64,000 bases of DNA from Ifrita kowaldi (GCA_013398055.1 VZRS01007674.1:1254470-1318469), one strand, 5' to 3'; positions 38,801 to 51,810 are shown, counted from the first letter of the stretch. The notes: generated from the letters alone by a model not told the origin. A program made the numbers and translations.

Positions 38801-41800
38801 GGAAAAAGTGCCCCTTAAAGAAAACAAGTCCTCCTCAAATGCCTTAATGCCATCCCCTTCCCTCATTCCACTCAGCAGTCTGACATCCTGGATATGAAAT
38901 CCTTTAAGTGTGGACAGACAATTCTCCTTACCTGAGCCACCAACACCCTGCAGTACATATTTCCAGCATATTAGAAACACCTCTAGCCTAGGAATTGCTG
39001 GACTAACTAGTGCTCGGTGCAGAATTTTAAAGTAGTCTGTCGTGTAAAACAACAGTCAATCTGCATTGCTCCTCTCCCAAAACCTCAGTAGATTCAGCTG
39101 ACTGTCATCCTGTTTCAAGCTATTGCTCTCCTCTATCATTTTCCCAGCAGACCAAACTCCAAGAGTTCACACTGGCCACAAAAAGCAGAGTTTTAGGACT
39201 GAATTACCATCTCATAGTAAAGATTCCTCTTCCAAATAAAAGGTCTCTGATGTTTACTGAGGCATCTGACAAAATTCAGTCCTGCATCAAGATTATTTTT
39301 GGCTGCCACAGAAAGCATCTAAATAAATCCAGAATCAATTTTAATGCTAATGTATTTAAATTAATTGGATAGACATGCATATTAATTGTATTTTCATTTT
39401 CCTTTCAGATATTTTTGGGGAATGGTTAAAGCAGGAGGGAAAACATCTCTTCCAGGTGAATGACATACATAAAACCCATCAACTGGAATATGGTACCAAG
39501 GGTGGATGAGCCACTAATATTTCTTTACAAATGGTGTCTTCAGCATCTCAATAGTCTGAGCCTAAAAATCATAAGAGAGCCTTTGTTTCTGAGCAGTTAT
39601 GTTAATCAGGGTTAAACATACATAATTAGATATGGAAGATAGACTGAGCTAACAGAAAAGCAAATGGATTAAAGATCTGAATTTTTAATATTGTCCTTAA
39701 AAAACAAAGGCCAAGTTCAACTTTCAGCTCTGCTGGTGCACTTGTTTCAGTGGTATTACTCCAGATTTACATAACAAAGGCCTAAACCTCAGTATAAGCT
39801 GAGAATTAAATGACGTCCCAGCAAAAAAATGCATGTTGTATCTGTATCTTACTTTTACAAATCCTACTGTGGATTTTTTTTCACCAGGTCTTGAATTACT
39901 ACAGTCTTGTCAAAAACTTGGTGTAAATTTTAAGATAATTAAATACAGAGTCAATGAATATTTTTCAGAAGCATAAATGATAGAAAGCAAAAGGAAGAAA
40001 GACAAGCATATTACTTAAAAAGCAGCTACTTTTGAAAACTGTTCCAGTTAGCCAGGATGACAAGATAGTTAAATGACTTATTGAATTAAAAAAGTTTTGT
40101 TACCCACGTAAAGATTCATTCAACCCACTCACCAGTGACGTGTTCACCATCATGCTTAAAAAATTAAAGTGTGCCCAGGCATCTCTTGCACATTGAAAGT
40201 CACATGATCCTTCCAAAGGGCTGCTTTATACTTGCAGTGCTTTCCTGGGAGTGAAATCTTGTTAAAAGGAGAGCATGCACAGTAAACAGTTAAAGACTTA
40301 TCAGTAAGCAAAGCACTTCTTTGAGTTTTTCCATAAAGCTTTGCTTTCTATTTCAGCTTTCACTGTTTCTATTAGGTCAAATCTAAAGACCCGTGATAGA
40401 TAGAAGAATGTATGTGGAGTTAATTACAGGCCCTGGAGAGCAGCCAGGAAGATACACTGCTGTGAAACGTTTACTCACATTCCCTAGGTCATATGAACAA
40501 CGCTAATGGGATTCCCAGTTCCAACACTGCATGGAAATGAAAGTGGGGAGCCTCCCACAGGAATAGAAAAATGTAAGCTGAAAATGGAAATTCAGACAAT
40601 AGGGAAGGCAGATTTAGGACTTCTAATACAAGGAACTGTGCCGTGCTGAAGTGAACACACAGGTTTTTTAATGATATGAAAAAGGCAGATTTTTAAGATC
40701 CTGCATGGGAGTTTTCAGCATTAAAATACAGGGACTAACATGCTGCCAGCAGGTGAGCCTTCTCCCTCCAGCTTCCAGGCTTTCAGAGGAATGTTTGTGC
40801 AGTAAATAGCAAACATCAGGCAGATTTGTTCTGATCTCCCTTTCTGACACCCTTTGTGTTGATTTGATACTTAAAACCGAGCAGCCAAGACCCAGAAGGT
40901 CCTGCTTTGGTTTTCCTGGGAAGGAATTCTACTTGGAGAAATCCCTTACTTCTGTACAGTCAAGCTGCAGAGAGCAGAGGTGCTTGGCTATGCTTCCCAA
41001 AACCTCCGGCAGGACAGACTGACACATGAGCAGACATGAGGAGGCACAGTTCTCCCAACAGGGGGAGAGCAGATAAATTATGTGATCTGGAGTGACCCTG
41101 TGCTCATTTGAGATGTTTCTGGGATGCAAACCAAAATGCAGTGAGTGGGACCAACCAGGAGATTTTCTTCAGGATTGTGCTCCTGACCCAGAGGGCACAA
41201 TTAATTCCTTGTGTGTTAAATTCAACAGGATGATGCGCTCCAGGAGTGCACGCATTGGGCTAGTGGGCAGCAAGCCAACAGGATCAGATTTGTGCTAGTC
41301 AAAAATAAATTTCCCCTCGGCATATGCTGCAGACATCAGACTCAGCAGCACTGTTTTGCCTTACAGATCTCCCTATGCAGAGCATTTTTTGTTAACATCA
41401 GCATTAGAGGAATAATTAGCTCATCCAAATCAGACTGAAAAGGAATCAAGTAAGACCTGAAAAGACGTAGTCTACCTTGTGTTGTCTCTTTACAGACACC
41501 TACTCATTCCTAATTCACCTTCTTTTGACTGTTTTTCCATGTGCAACATCCCACCCACAAATAAGCCTCTCCCACAATAAACCTCCTTTGCAGCTGTCAA
41601 CATCTGCTGTTGTCATAGCGAGTCCCATGGTTGCTGTTAGAAGAGGTGGGTCTGTCAGTCTCGGCAGGTGTGCAAACTTCACCTCAGGAAATCCTTTCTA
41701 GCACATGTCCTCAGAAAGATGCTGTCAAAGGCATGGGTGTGCTGCAGAATTCCCTACCAAGACTCCTAAGGATGAAATCACTTACCTACAGGTTTACACA

Positions 41801-42624
41801 CCTTCTTATGCCCAGCCACTGCTTTGCCGAAAAACAACCAGCATATATCCAATCCAGACAACTCAAAGGCTTGTCAGCAGCCTGAAAACATGCAGGTTTG
41901 TTGAGACAACCACAACTCACATTCCTCACAGCAGCTAATAGAGAACTTGTACATCAAAAAGAGAAGTCACATCCACAGCACCTACCAGTGTATGATTCCT
42001 TAATTCTTCCTGGAGGTGTTGGAAAAATGTTTGTGCCACAAAAGATTAAGTTGCTATCAAAGCTCCCATTTGAAGAGTATGCTGGGATCCACATCACCTA
42101 ACTCAAGCAGACTCACACCGAAGAACATTCTCTAATCCTCCAGAGAAAAAGGAGGTACCATGAAGCGATGCACTACTTACACAGCAGGTACAATATGCCT
42201 TCCTCTGCTCAGAAAAATTCTGATGCACAGGATCACAGTTTACACATTCCCTTTCCCAGGTGTTTTTGCTTTATCAGTGTTTTCCAGGAAATTGGTATTT
42301 CTGCTCAAGGTACAATCCACTCTCTGCTCATTTTTGCTCATGCTTTAGCTTCTACATGATAATTAAAAAATAATAAAAATAAGGCAATGCTTTATTTTTT
42401 ATCTCTTCTTGAACTCCTATCAATAGCCTCTGGATATTGGTGTTATCTTTGTTGGTGTTTTCCTGAAGCCTCTTTAGGAATCAGCAGTTTTTGGAAAGAT
42501 TCTCTCTGTCATGTCTTGGTTACATTTTCACTTGTCTTTTAAAATAAGTTTTGAGTCCTAGTAGCCATTATTGTGCAACCCAAGAGCATAATTTCATTTT
42601 GTGAGCCAGAAAAATTAAAAAAAA
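26861..42624. other. Long non-coding stretch
   Basis: No known gene was recognised. An AT-rich, motif-dense block lies at 29230-29650 and another at 39290-39420, both resembling conserved non-coding sequence. A purine-rich interval at 31430-31720 gives charged open frames without known homology. Homopolymer A runs occur at about 33230-33240 and 35880-35891. The remainder is ordinary AT-leaning sequence. Confidence 0.55.
33198..33223. repeat. Two-copy 13-bp tandem repeat
   Basis: GTATATTATGTAG occurs twice without spacing (33198-33210 and 33211-33223), followed by a short poly-A run. It is probably a slippage product. Confidence 0.9.
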
Positions 42625-42769
42625 AGAAAAAGCCAAAATATTTAATATGAAAATAAATTCCTCTTACTGAATTTTAACTGGGGAAGAGAGGCANAAAATA
42701 AGAAAAAGCCAAAATATTTAATATGAAAATAAATTCCTCTTACTGAATTTTAACTGGGGAAGAGAGGCA
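42625..42769. repeat. Perfect 69-bp direct duplication around a single N (probable misassembly)
   Basis: Positions 42625-42693 and 42701-42769 are identical over 69 bases, beginning agaaaaagcc and ending gagaggca. Between them are a lone N at 42694 and the six bases aaaata. Perfect identity next to an ambiguous base suggests that two contig ends carrying the same sequence were joined without merging their overlap. A true recent tandem duplication is the alternative. Confidence 0.95.
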
Positions 42770-45700
42770 GGGAGAGAAGAGACTAATGTTTAAGCTGTGA
42801 ATACTTGTGGCTGCCAACCCTTTCGTCCATCCCACATGCCAACACAGCCCCGTTACAGTATTTGCAAACATCTGATGCAGTGTGAGACCTGTACGTTGTA
42901 CATGCAAACCACAAAGCTCTCTCTAACTGCACATTACTCTGAAGGCAGAGGTATCTTTCCAACAACCCCAAAAACCTGACTGGAGGTGTATGGAAGCCTC
43001 CTCCCTTTTTCCAAGCCCACAGACAGCAGAGCAACAGTGCTTTTCTGCTCAGCTGCTGCAGGAGCTCTGGATAAGCTGAATTCTCCTGCATGAAAATTAA
43101 GAGCAGCTGACAAGTGCCTCCTTAGGAAGTTCACAGCTCCATGCACCAAGTATCAAAGTGGCATAAAAGCATGGATGTGCTTTGGTTCAAATAACGAATA
43201 ATGCTCTTCACATGCATTAGAGAACAGTAACACCACTGCCTTCAGCAAAGTTGCTGCTGCTTCCATACATGAAAAATCTGAATCTGCTCTCTAATCTTGA
43301 AGGGTCTGCAGACCTCTTCTGTCATTCCTCCAGCAGTACTTTAAATCTGTCTTGCTGACATCCCGTAGCCACAACGCACATCCATGCCATATTGCGCTTT
43401 CCAATCGGACTTGTGCACGCGTGGGAGGCAACTGTATCCCCAGTGCAGGCCTCCAGGAGAAATGCAGACTATTGAAAGCATTCCTTCCAAAGTTAAACAG
43501 GATTCTGCCAAAAAACTTGAATATAGCTGGTCAGCAGCCTGCACAGTGGTTTCTGCGATGAAGTGAGACACCAGCTTAAGCTCTGTCTGCACCACGAATG
43601 TAACCAAGCTGGTAGCTGGTTAGGGGTACAGTCTGTGGATCTGGGATCATCTCCTGGTGCAAGACAAACTCAGTCATATTTGCTGCCATCAACAGAGTAT
43701 CCAAATGCATCTGTGGCTCCAGGAAGGCTTTGAGTGGGTGCGCACTATTCAGCTTCAGGAGCAAAAGAGAAGAAATTATCTGGGGCTGTTTATCCTCTAA
43801 TTTAAGGCCAAGGTTTTAAAGGTAAAAAAATGAAAAGCTGCCTCCCAGCACGACTTTGCAAACGAGACGAGGTGAGTTTTTCTTCAAAGAGTTGGATGGT
43901 TTACTTTCCTACCCCTGGATACTGCCCTCTCCTCTTCCTTGCAATGCTGACGCAAAAATATCACTAAAACAACACAAGGGCCAAACAATAATTAAAACTT
44001 TCCATCACATTGCACTGACATTATCAGGCTGTGGGTGGATTCACTGACACAGTAGTGGAAGTAAGAATTCAGCATTGGTTCCATTCTTTAGAGATGCAGT
44101 GCTGCTGGCACCCAGACAGAAACGCCTACAAGTCTTGAGAGAATATGATAGTTGACCTAAAATATTTGTATACACTAGGTTATTCAAACAGTTTTCAAAA
44201 TATTTCTCAGAGTGAGCCTTATTTCAGTTTGATCTCTGGCTCCGTGCTCAAGAAACATCTTGCACTTAATTGAGAATTTGCTGGGAATCTAGATTTTATC
44301 CCAGCACTGAATGCTTGGCCAAGGAGACCTAGGGCCTCTGCCAGCAGAAATATACACTGCAAGACAAGCTGCCTAGTGTGTTTTACCAGTGCTCCACCAC
44401 ATGTTGGACTGATTTGAAACCACCAACTGCAGTTGTAGTCCTCCTCAAAAACCAGTTAAATGGGGCACATTTCACCATGAGCCTCCTCAGAAGGATTTGA
44501 ATTTATGCTGAAAATTTTGTCATGTAATCTTTACAGGGGGGAAGCAATAGCTCCCAAAAAGACTAGAGAAAGCCCCCCAGCCTGTACACGTGTGTCTGGA
44601 TAGCCATTTGCTCCCATTTGGCTTTATCTTTCTTTGCACACAAGCCTCCAGATAGAAACACGAAAGTCTTGAGCTTTCTCATCCCTTAGAAAAGAAGAAA
44701 TCTACAAAACAGATCCCTTTTTGCCATTACAACAACCAAAGATGTGCTGTGGAACAAAAACGTAAGTTAATTATTTGTAAACATTTGAAGGGAAGCAAAC
44801 AATAAAGGCATTCCAAAATATCAGAACTGCCTTACAGCACAAAACAAGGGCTGAGCTAAAATTCAGGGAAAGAGAAACCAATCCAGTAAACCAACTGCAG
44901 GAAGAAAGTTGTCAAACAGATGGTGTGCCCAGACAGCCAAGGAAAATGGCACCAGTCACTTGGGGTGATAAGAACTGGTCTACACAGAGCACAAGAAAAG
45001 GTATTTGGAGAGGGAGCCTTTAATGTTAGGGACAGAACCCAAACCACAAAGGTCTCAGACCAGCATTAAACAGTCAGCATTCGCCAGCAAGAAACACAGA
45101 CACATGCAGAGGCACACACCCTTCCCATGAAACACGTCTGCTGCTTTGACAAAGCCTGGCATTTAGAGGCACCTGAAGCCCAGCCCTCCCTCCCAAGCAA
45201 ATGCCCGAAGCACAGAGCTGGGCCAGGCTCTCTTCCTTTTCACTCAACCTTCCTGCTATCGCAAACTCCTGCAGGAGCTGGAAGCCCTGCAGCTCCTCCA
45301 GCCAGGTGCTGCAGGTGCCCTGCAGCTCTCTCCTGGCAAACAGTGCATCCCCACATGCATGCCCACATGCCAAGGAAGAAAGACAGCCCGCGGTCCCCAA
45401 GATGCCAGGTTAAGATATCTAATACTTAAATTAGTTCAGAAAAACCAGTGCCCTTCTCCTCTGCCAGCCTCATTTTCTAGGACGATAGTGAGTTCAGGTC
45501 AGCTTTCCCAGAAAATGCCTTCGGCTGCATCCCTGCTGGGCTGTCCTCAGTCTCTGGCTCCCTTGGGGACAGGTGCCTGCAGCAGCCTCAGACATGCTTT
45601 TAAGCTCTGCTGAGCACACAAAATTTCCCCACATGCCTCAGCATTACCAACAACTCTCTCTTCTCTGGTCAGCAGCAGAGATGCTTAATTCTCATCATGC

Positions 45701-46850
45701 ACCAGCTGCAGAGTCCCCAGCTCTGCGAGTTGGAGGATGAATGAGGCTGGAGCAGGTCAGCCTTTGACTGAATCCAGCCTTTACATTCACGGTCACATAG
45801 GAAGTCTGGATTGTCAGACTTCAATCCCCAGAGCAGTAATCCCAGGGCTGGGTTTGCATCCTGAGCCCTTCAGAGGAAGGTCTCCCTTCCTCTGAAGCAG
45901 CCCAGAAATAGCATTGACATAAGATCAGTGGCTGACAGCCATTTTCCAAGTCATATCTTTTCCTCACCAGCATTGACAACCTGAGTTTTTCTAAGACTAT
46001 CCGTTTCTTCTGCATGAGGAAAAATCATCACATAAATGCACATATGTGTACAAATTCATCCCATATACAAATATACATGTTCATCCAATACGCAGCTTGG
46101 ATGAACTGCAATGCAGCTCCAAGGTTTCCAGATTATTGTGTACTGCTGGAAACCGGCTCCCAACGCTCCAGCCCTACATCCCTCAATTCCATTTCCTCCC
46201 CTAAGGATTCACTCTGCAAACGTGCCCACATCATTAGCCAGCACCAGCACCTATCCTCCCCTCGGACCAAGAGCTGGTCCTACACCCACTCAACAATATT
46301 TGACGCAGAGAACCACCCCTCTATAAAATCTGCACACACCCCATAAATTCAGTCCATTAAAATAAATTAAAAAACCTTAGCAGTGCAAACCCATTAAAAT
46401 TATGAAGAGTGCAGCTTTCTCTCTCCTGACCTCCATGATGCAAAATGTACCAAGAACAAGTGGGGCAGAACAGCTGTTCTTTTAGGAGGTGTTCCACAAT
46501 TCCCACTCTATTCTCTACTGACAAGACCTTGCATTATGCACCTCCATACCACTTCCCCAGAGGGCACCACATTATTAACCCCACAAAACACCATATTGGT
46601 TCCTCAATAGCAAGTGCAGTGACTGGCACTGTTAGAAAAAGTACATGGATCTCATTTCCTCCCTGCCCTCTCACACAGCAGACATTAGAGAGGCTCTGAC
46701 AGCTTTACAGTCTGTTTAAATCCCCCTTGTTTCCCAACATGGGTGCCTGTCCTGGCAACTTGCTGATGAATTTAATCTCTTTTTGTTGTTTGCATTGCTA
46801 AAATGTTTACCAAACTTCAAAAACTAAAGCAAACTAATTTAGATTATAGC
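42770..46850. other. Non-coding stretch with two GC-richer patches
   Basis: A CpG-containing patch at 43340-43770 has few stop codons in several frames on both strands. A second GC-rich patch lies at 45100-45620, with repeated CTGCAG/CTCC words. Neither translates to a protein that I recognise. The rest is AT-leaning sequence without features. Confidence 0.5.
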
Positions 46851-46852
46851 AG

Positions 46853-46868
46853 AGTGCCACCTAGTGCT
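46853..46868 (-). promoter_or_regulatory. Candidate CTCF binding site
   Basis: On the minus strand the sequence AGCACTAGGTGGCACT matches the core of the vertebrate CTCF motif (CCASYAGRKGGC) at nearly all positions. Occupancy is not shown; the call is by motif only. Confidence 0.35.
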
Positions 46869-49059
46869 AAGCAGGTTTGATTTCAAGAGGCGTGCTCTTA
46901 TCTATAAGAAAATATTGACTGGAAATTCATTCTTCAGTGTAAGACACTGGCAGTGTAAGACACCCTCTCTTAGAGTACAATGAATTATAAAATCAGTCTG
47001 TGCTAATTATGTTTCTTGTAAAGCTGACAAGGCTCTGCCACTAGCGACACTACAGTTCTAGACTGGTGCATTTTCCCAGTTACATGTGCTCTGAATTGAT
47101 TTACTTTTTGTTCCACCAAGAGAAAATCTAAACTCCATGGCTGAAGTGGGGACATCACACATGCCAGGAACATCTTCTGTACTACAGATGAAAGGCATTT
47201 ACTGACCCCAGGCAACATCAGCCAAAATATTTATATGTCCCACAACTCCCTGAAGAGGTATGAGGTGAAAACTCTGGTTGTGGGCTCTGAAAATGGGCAA
47301 GAACATGAAGAGAGATGAGGGGGACAAAGGTTTCCACTCCTTAAATGCGTTTACTGATGTTCCAAAGGGAGCTATTAGGCTGGCAGAGTGCCGGAGCAGG
47401 AAGAAGTTCCCTGATAGCTCCAGCAGAGATTAAGCATTTCCTACTGTTAAGCTAGAGAAAGCATTTCTCTGACTAGGATGATGTTCCCATGCTGTAGATT
47501 TTCTTCTCTGAGACCAACAAAGGAAAAATTAACTGTCCTTTTTTTTTTTTTAAATTTTCTAAACCTTCAACACACCCAACAGGTGTTTTGTAAAATGAGA
47601 TTTCCCAGAAAACGATACCCAGAGTACAGAAACTTCAGTCCCTTCTCTGGTGAGTGCTACGTGTGGTAATGAACAACTGGCTCAGACAGACGGTTGGGGT
47701 GGAGCACAGATATTCCCAGGAAAACACAGTCTGAGGTAAAGTCTATTTGCTGCTCAGTTCTGTCTTCTTCCTTGGGTGTGTTTGAGAAAAAGTTGAGATT
47801 AACTGACATTTATTACCAAAAACACAGCCTATATTTAGGCTAAAAGAAATGAGCGGAACTTGATTTGAGGAGTTGCTTTTTTTTTTGTTAAAACCAGTTG
47901 ATTTTGAGAGGGATGAAACACAGCAGTGTAGCCATTTCAACCCTTTGTCTGCTGTGCAACTACTGTAGGAACAAACCGAACTACTTTCCTTGTGTGGCAA
48001 CCAACAGCCATCTGCTCTGACCTAAAAGCCTCAAAAGGTGTGAGAAGTGCCACTGTCCTGACACAGTGCCCATTTTTAAGCTGTGGAAGAACTTGGTGCA
48101 AGTCCAGCAGGGCATTAACAGGGTGTGGGGATGCCTTGAGGCCAGTGGCCTTGGGCAGACTTGCTCATAAGCACAATTTTGAAGCAATGAGCTGGTCCCA
48201 CTGCGCACTTTTCCACCACACAAAGCTTGGGACAGGTAGCTCCAGCCAGCAAAATTTTTGTGCACTTGCACACTGTTTCATATTGCACTCTGTGTGAGAG
48301 AGCTCCTACCCCATGGATAAATGAAAGTGCCCTGTCTTTTAAGTCTTAAAAATCAGAAGACCCCTAATTCAAAACCTAAAACAATAATTAAGGATTACAA
48401 AAAATGAACTGTGGCTGATTCTAATTATTAAAAAAAAAAAAATATAAAAAGGCAAGGATGCAATCCCCCCACCTTTTCAGGATTATCCCAACATCCCCCA
48501 GAGAGCCTGTATGCTTCCCTAACCTCAGCAGCCCACTATCTGCAGCACGCTGCAAGAAATGAAACTTCCAGAGCTGGTTCAGCTCTCTGGTCCTGCAAAC
48601 CCTGCTTGGGGCAGAGAGAGGATTAACTCCATCCTGGTTAGAGTAACACGCAAAAAGCTCCCTCTCCTCTTACAGGATGCCCAGAAGGAGGCAAAGTGAG
48701 GTGCTGCTGCTCCCACATTCCCCATTGTACTGAGAATGAACCCACATCAGCCCAAGTGCAACAGGTGCCACCTGCTCTTTCACCATGTAAGATTCTGTCC
48801 CACATGCCGGTGTGCCATGGAGAAAGGTGTGCATCTTTGCAAGTACCTACCATCATCACCACAAAACCTATTTTTATATGTTTTAAAATGCATTAAGTAA
48901 CATTTACCTTTATTTATATCTATCTGGCAAGGCAGCACATCTCAGTTTTACAGACGTGTGATGCCCTCAGGCTGCACGCAGGGAAACACACGTGGGTGAA
49001 GCCCTCTGGGGGCAGCTTCCCCACTGAGCTGGGAGCAGCACTGATGTCTCCAGCCTCCA
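46869..49059. other. Non-coding stretch
   Basis: No gene or identified repeat. T or A homopolymers occur near 47540, 47880 and 48430. Open frames at 47981-48297 on both strands are unremarkable. Confidence 0.55.
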
Positions 49060-49410
49060 TCCAAGGTGCCTCCCCCCAGCCACAGCGCTCCCCACGGGGG
49101 CTCCTGAGGTGCTCTTTGCACAACCTCGGCCACCTTGTTTGAGCCGTGACTCCAGTTTAACGCAAGCTCAGCTGCCTACCCAGGGCTCCGGTTTAAGAAA
49201 CCACTCTCCATTGGGAAGCTTCTGTTCTAACCAAGGACCTTTAAAACCAATCCAGCAACCAACAAAGAGTCCCACGTTACAAAACTGCACAGACAAAACA
49301 AAGGGACTGAGCCCAAACTCCCTGCCTGATACCCGCCGCTGGAATCCTCCTCCTCGGGATATTGCATTTGAACTACTCCGAGCGAAACGCAACGCTCAGC
49401 TGTAAAATAT
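49060..49410. promoter_or_regulatory. CpG-enriched segment, possible regulatory element or unannotated first exon
   Basis: CpG dinucleotides are noticeably denser here than in the neighbouring sequence, with a cluster at about 49330-49400 (cccgccgctgg, cctcgggat, ctccgagcgaaacgcaacgc). It is too short and not GC-rich enough to be a classical CpG island. No TATA box or known protein sequence accompanies it. Confidence 0.25.
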
Positions 49411-51149
49411 TTTCTTTTTGGCAGCTCACAATCTTGTTCCAAAGGCACATGTGAAATACATTCCTGGGTAATCTCAGAGTGAAGTGGGCCAGATGGTAGC
49501 AGTCAGATGTGACCCAATTCTTCTCAAGCTCTCATATTTTCATAAATGTGTGCTTAAAGCCCTCGTGCTTCTCTCCCACAACATGTATGTATTTCAGACC
49601 TTGTTTTGAGGCAGCTGCAGGCACATACAGAACTGTCACCTTCTGGCAGCCCGTGCCTTGGGGGTGAAGGAGCTGTCCACATCTGTAATGGAACAAACCA
49701 TCCCATTGCAGCTTTCATCCCGTTTCCCATGGATCAAGGGGATATCAGGCAGCCTCCCAGTTTAAGGAGGGTGAGGGAGCGGAAATACTTTCTTCAGACT
49801 TTACTGAAAGGAAACAGATAAAAGAGGGATGGGGTGGAAACTGGTTCCATTTGTTATATCAGCTGGAGGGGAGGGAATGGCTGTCAAAATGGCTGAGGGA
49901 ATGGCTGTAGAGCATTTTAGCTTAAGGCTTAGGCTTGTTTTTCTCAAAAAGACTTTAAAATGCCTGATTTTTGTCCAATTAAACATGCATACCGGCCCTC
50001 CCCTCCTTCCGGAGGGTTTCCTCTTGGTTCTTATTTTATTTTTGCTTATCTAGCCCAGGCATCTGAGTCATATCCCTGGTGTCTAAATGTTTCAACATTG
50101 ACTGTGGTGTGGCAGAGCTCAGGGTGAGTCCATGTGGCTCTCACTAAAACCCATCACTGCAGGAGGATCACTACCGAGGGCAGGACAAGGAAAATCCCTG
50201 CCAGCCCAGATGGCAGCTGTCAGAGCAGGGCTAGGATGGTCCTGGCCCTGCTATGTGCAGGACTCCTCTCCCACGTCACAGCAGTATTAGGATAGCAGCT
50301 CTGATTTCACATGTCCGTGCAGACAGACCTCTCCATAAACCTTTTTTGCATAGAACTACAGTTTTTCAGGGCTGTTCTCTCTGATGAGAAGCTTATTAGT
50401 ACTCAGTCATTACTACCTCACATAAACATGGTCCCTACAGAAAAATAAACCATTAAATTCACTAACAAGTCTGTCTTTCCATGCTGAGGAGAAGCAGAGT
50501 GAGAGCTGTCAGTTAAAATGGCTTTTCTGCCCATCAGAAGAGTTCAGCAAAGGGATTAATACAAGCCTCCCTCCAAGGGCCTTGGCTTAAAATTTCATAG
50601 GTGCAGTATATTAAGAAGAAAACAAACTATGTTCAGCAGGTATGTGCAGCCTGCCCAGGCAAGCAGGCCTGTGGAAGGTCTGTGTCTGGATTTTGCATTT
50701 GATAGGAAATGGGATGTCAGCAAACAGAGCCCATACACATCCTCTCCTGTGCCCTGCAGCCTCTCTCCTGGGACACCCCTGCACAGCCAGCAGCACCAAG
50801 CCTGCTTGGACAGCCACAGCCACACATGAACATGTGCACATCTCACTTAATTTAGAAGGCCTAGCCTTCCTCCTTCAGCGGAAAAGCGGAATGGAAGCAA
50901 CTTGTTCATTAGAAGCATATTGCATAAAGGAAATTCCAAAGTGGCACAAACACTTCGCCCCGTGTGGCGGACGATCAGTCTGAGCAGCTGAATTTAACTT
51001 CCACGGCAGAGTGCAGCCTCCCTGGTGGTGGCTGGGAGCAGCTGCTCACCATGGAAGGGCTCCCACTGCACACACACAAGCCAACTTTGGCAGTGAGAAG
51101 CACAACCTGAGGATCCCACACCTGCATCTCACCAGGGTAATGGCTTTTC
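49411..51149. other. Non-coding stretch left of the second CR1 fragment
   Basis: Nothing gene-like was recognised. The sequence is moderately GC-richer near 50130-50280 and 50640-50830, and the open frames there have no recognisable features. Confidence 0.55.
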
Positions 51150-51530
51150 TATGTCTGCAAGGAAGAGGCAACTGGAGTTTAGCCTGGAGAAAAGAAAGCT
51201 CAGTGGGGACCTTATCACTCTCTACAACTGCCTGAAAGGAGGTTGTATTGAGGTGGGGTTTGGACTCTTCTTCCTGGTAACAAGTGACAGGACACGAGGA
51301 GGAGACCTTGAGTTGTGCCAGAGAAGGTTTAGATTGGATATTAGGAAAAATTCCTTCACTGAAAGAACTGTCAGGGAAGTGGTGGAGTCACCATCCCTAG
51401 AGGCATTTAAAAGACACATAGATGAGGCACTCAGGGACATGGTTTAGTGGTGGACTTGCAGTGCCGGGTTAATGGTTAGACTCAATGGTCTTAGAGGTCT
51501 CCTCCAACGTAAATAGTTCCATAGTTCTAG
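51150..51530 (+). mobile_element. CR1 LINE fragment with intact 3' end, plus orientation
   Basis: The stretch carries the CR1 3' landmarks in sense order. These are tttagcctggagaaaagaaa, gctcagtggggaccttatca, a block near ctgcctgaaaggagg, acaagtgacaggacacgagg, ttggatattaggaaaaattc and a final block near ggttagactcaatggtctta and gaggtctcctccaac, followed by ttccatagttctagg, which is a decayed form of the CR1 terminal 8-mer repeats. The element is 5'-truncated. It is oriented opposite to the copy near 6.4 kb and differs enough from it that the two probably belong to different CR1 subfamilies. A 98-codon frame across it is part of the element, not a host gene. Confidence 0.93.
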
Positions 51531-51768
51531 GACTTAATATGTTGCTGAAGGTATTTTTTGAAATTTCTCTTGCCCTTCGCAGTTTCTTGGAAAAGCTGGT
51601 TGCAATGCACAGATTGGGCTGGAGAGAAGTGTTTGCTCACAAGCCAATGTGGCAACAAAACACGGTCAGTGATAGCAGGATACCCATGGCATTCCTTCCC
51701 AGATAACGAGCAGCTTAAATCTGAGAGACCAGCTACATCAAAATACAACTTGCTAATTAAAAAATCCA

Positions 51769-51810
51769 ACAACAACAACAAAAACCCAAGCTGCCACCAC
51801 CACCACCACA
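51769..51810. repeat. Imperfect CAA / CCA trinucleotide run
   Basis: CAA units at about 51769-51783 are followed by CCA units at about 51794-51810. This compound simple repeat lies about 240 bases beyond the 3' end of the plus-strand CR1 fragment. Confidence 0.8.

Noticed and set aside
45127..45613. Overlapping long frames on both strands
   Set aside because: GC-rich sequence with few stops in all frames; the Pro/Ser/Cys-rich translations have no domain.
51151..51447. 98-codon plus-strand frame
   Set aside because: It lies inside the 3' part of a CR1 element and reflects the repeat.
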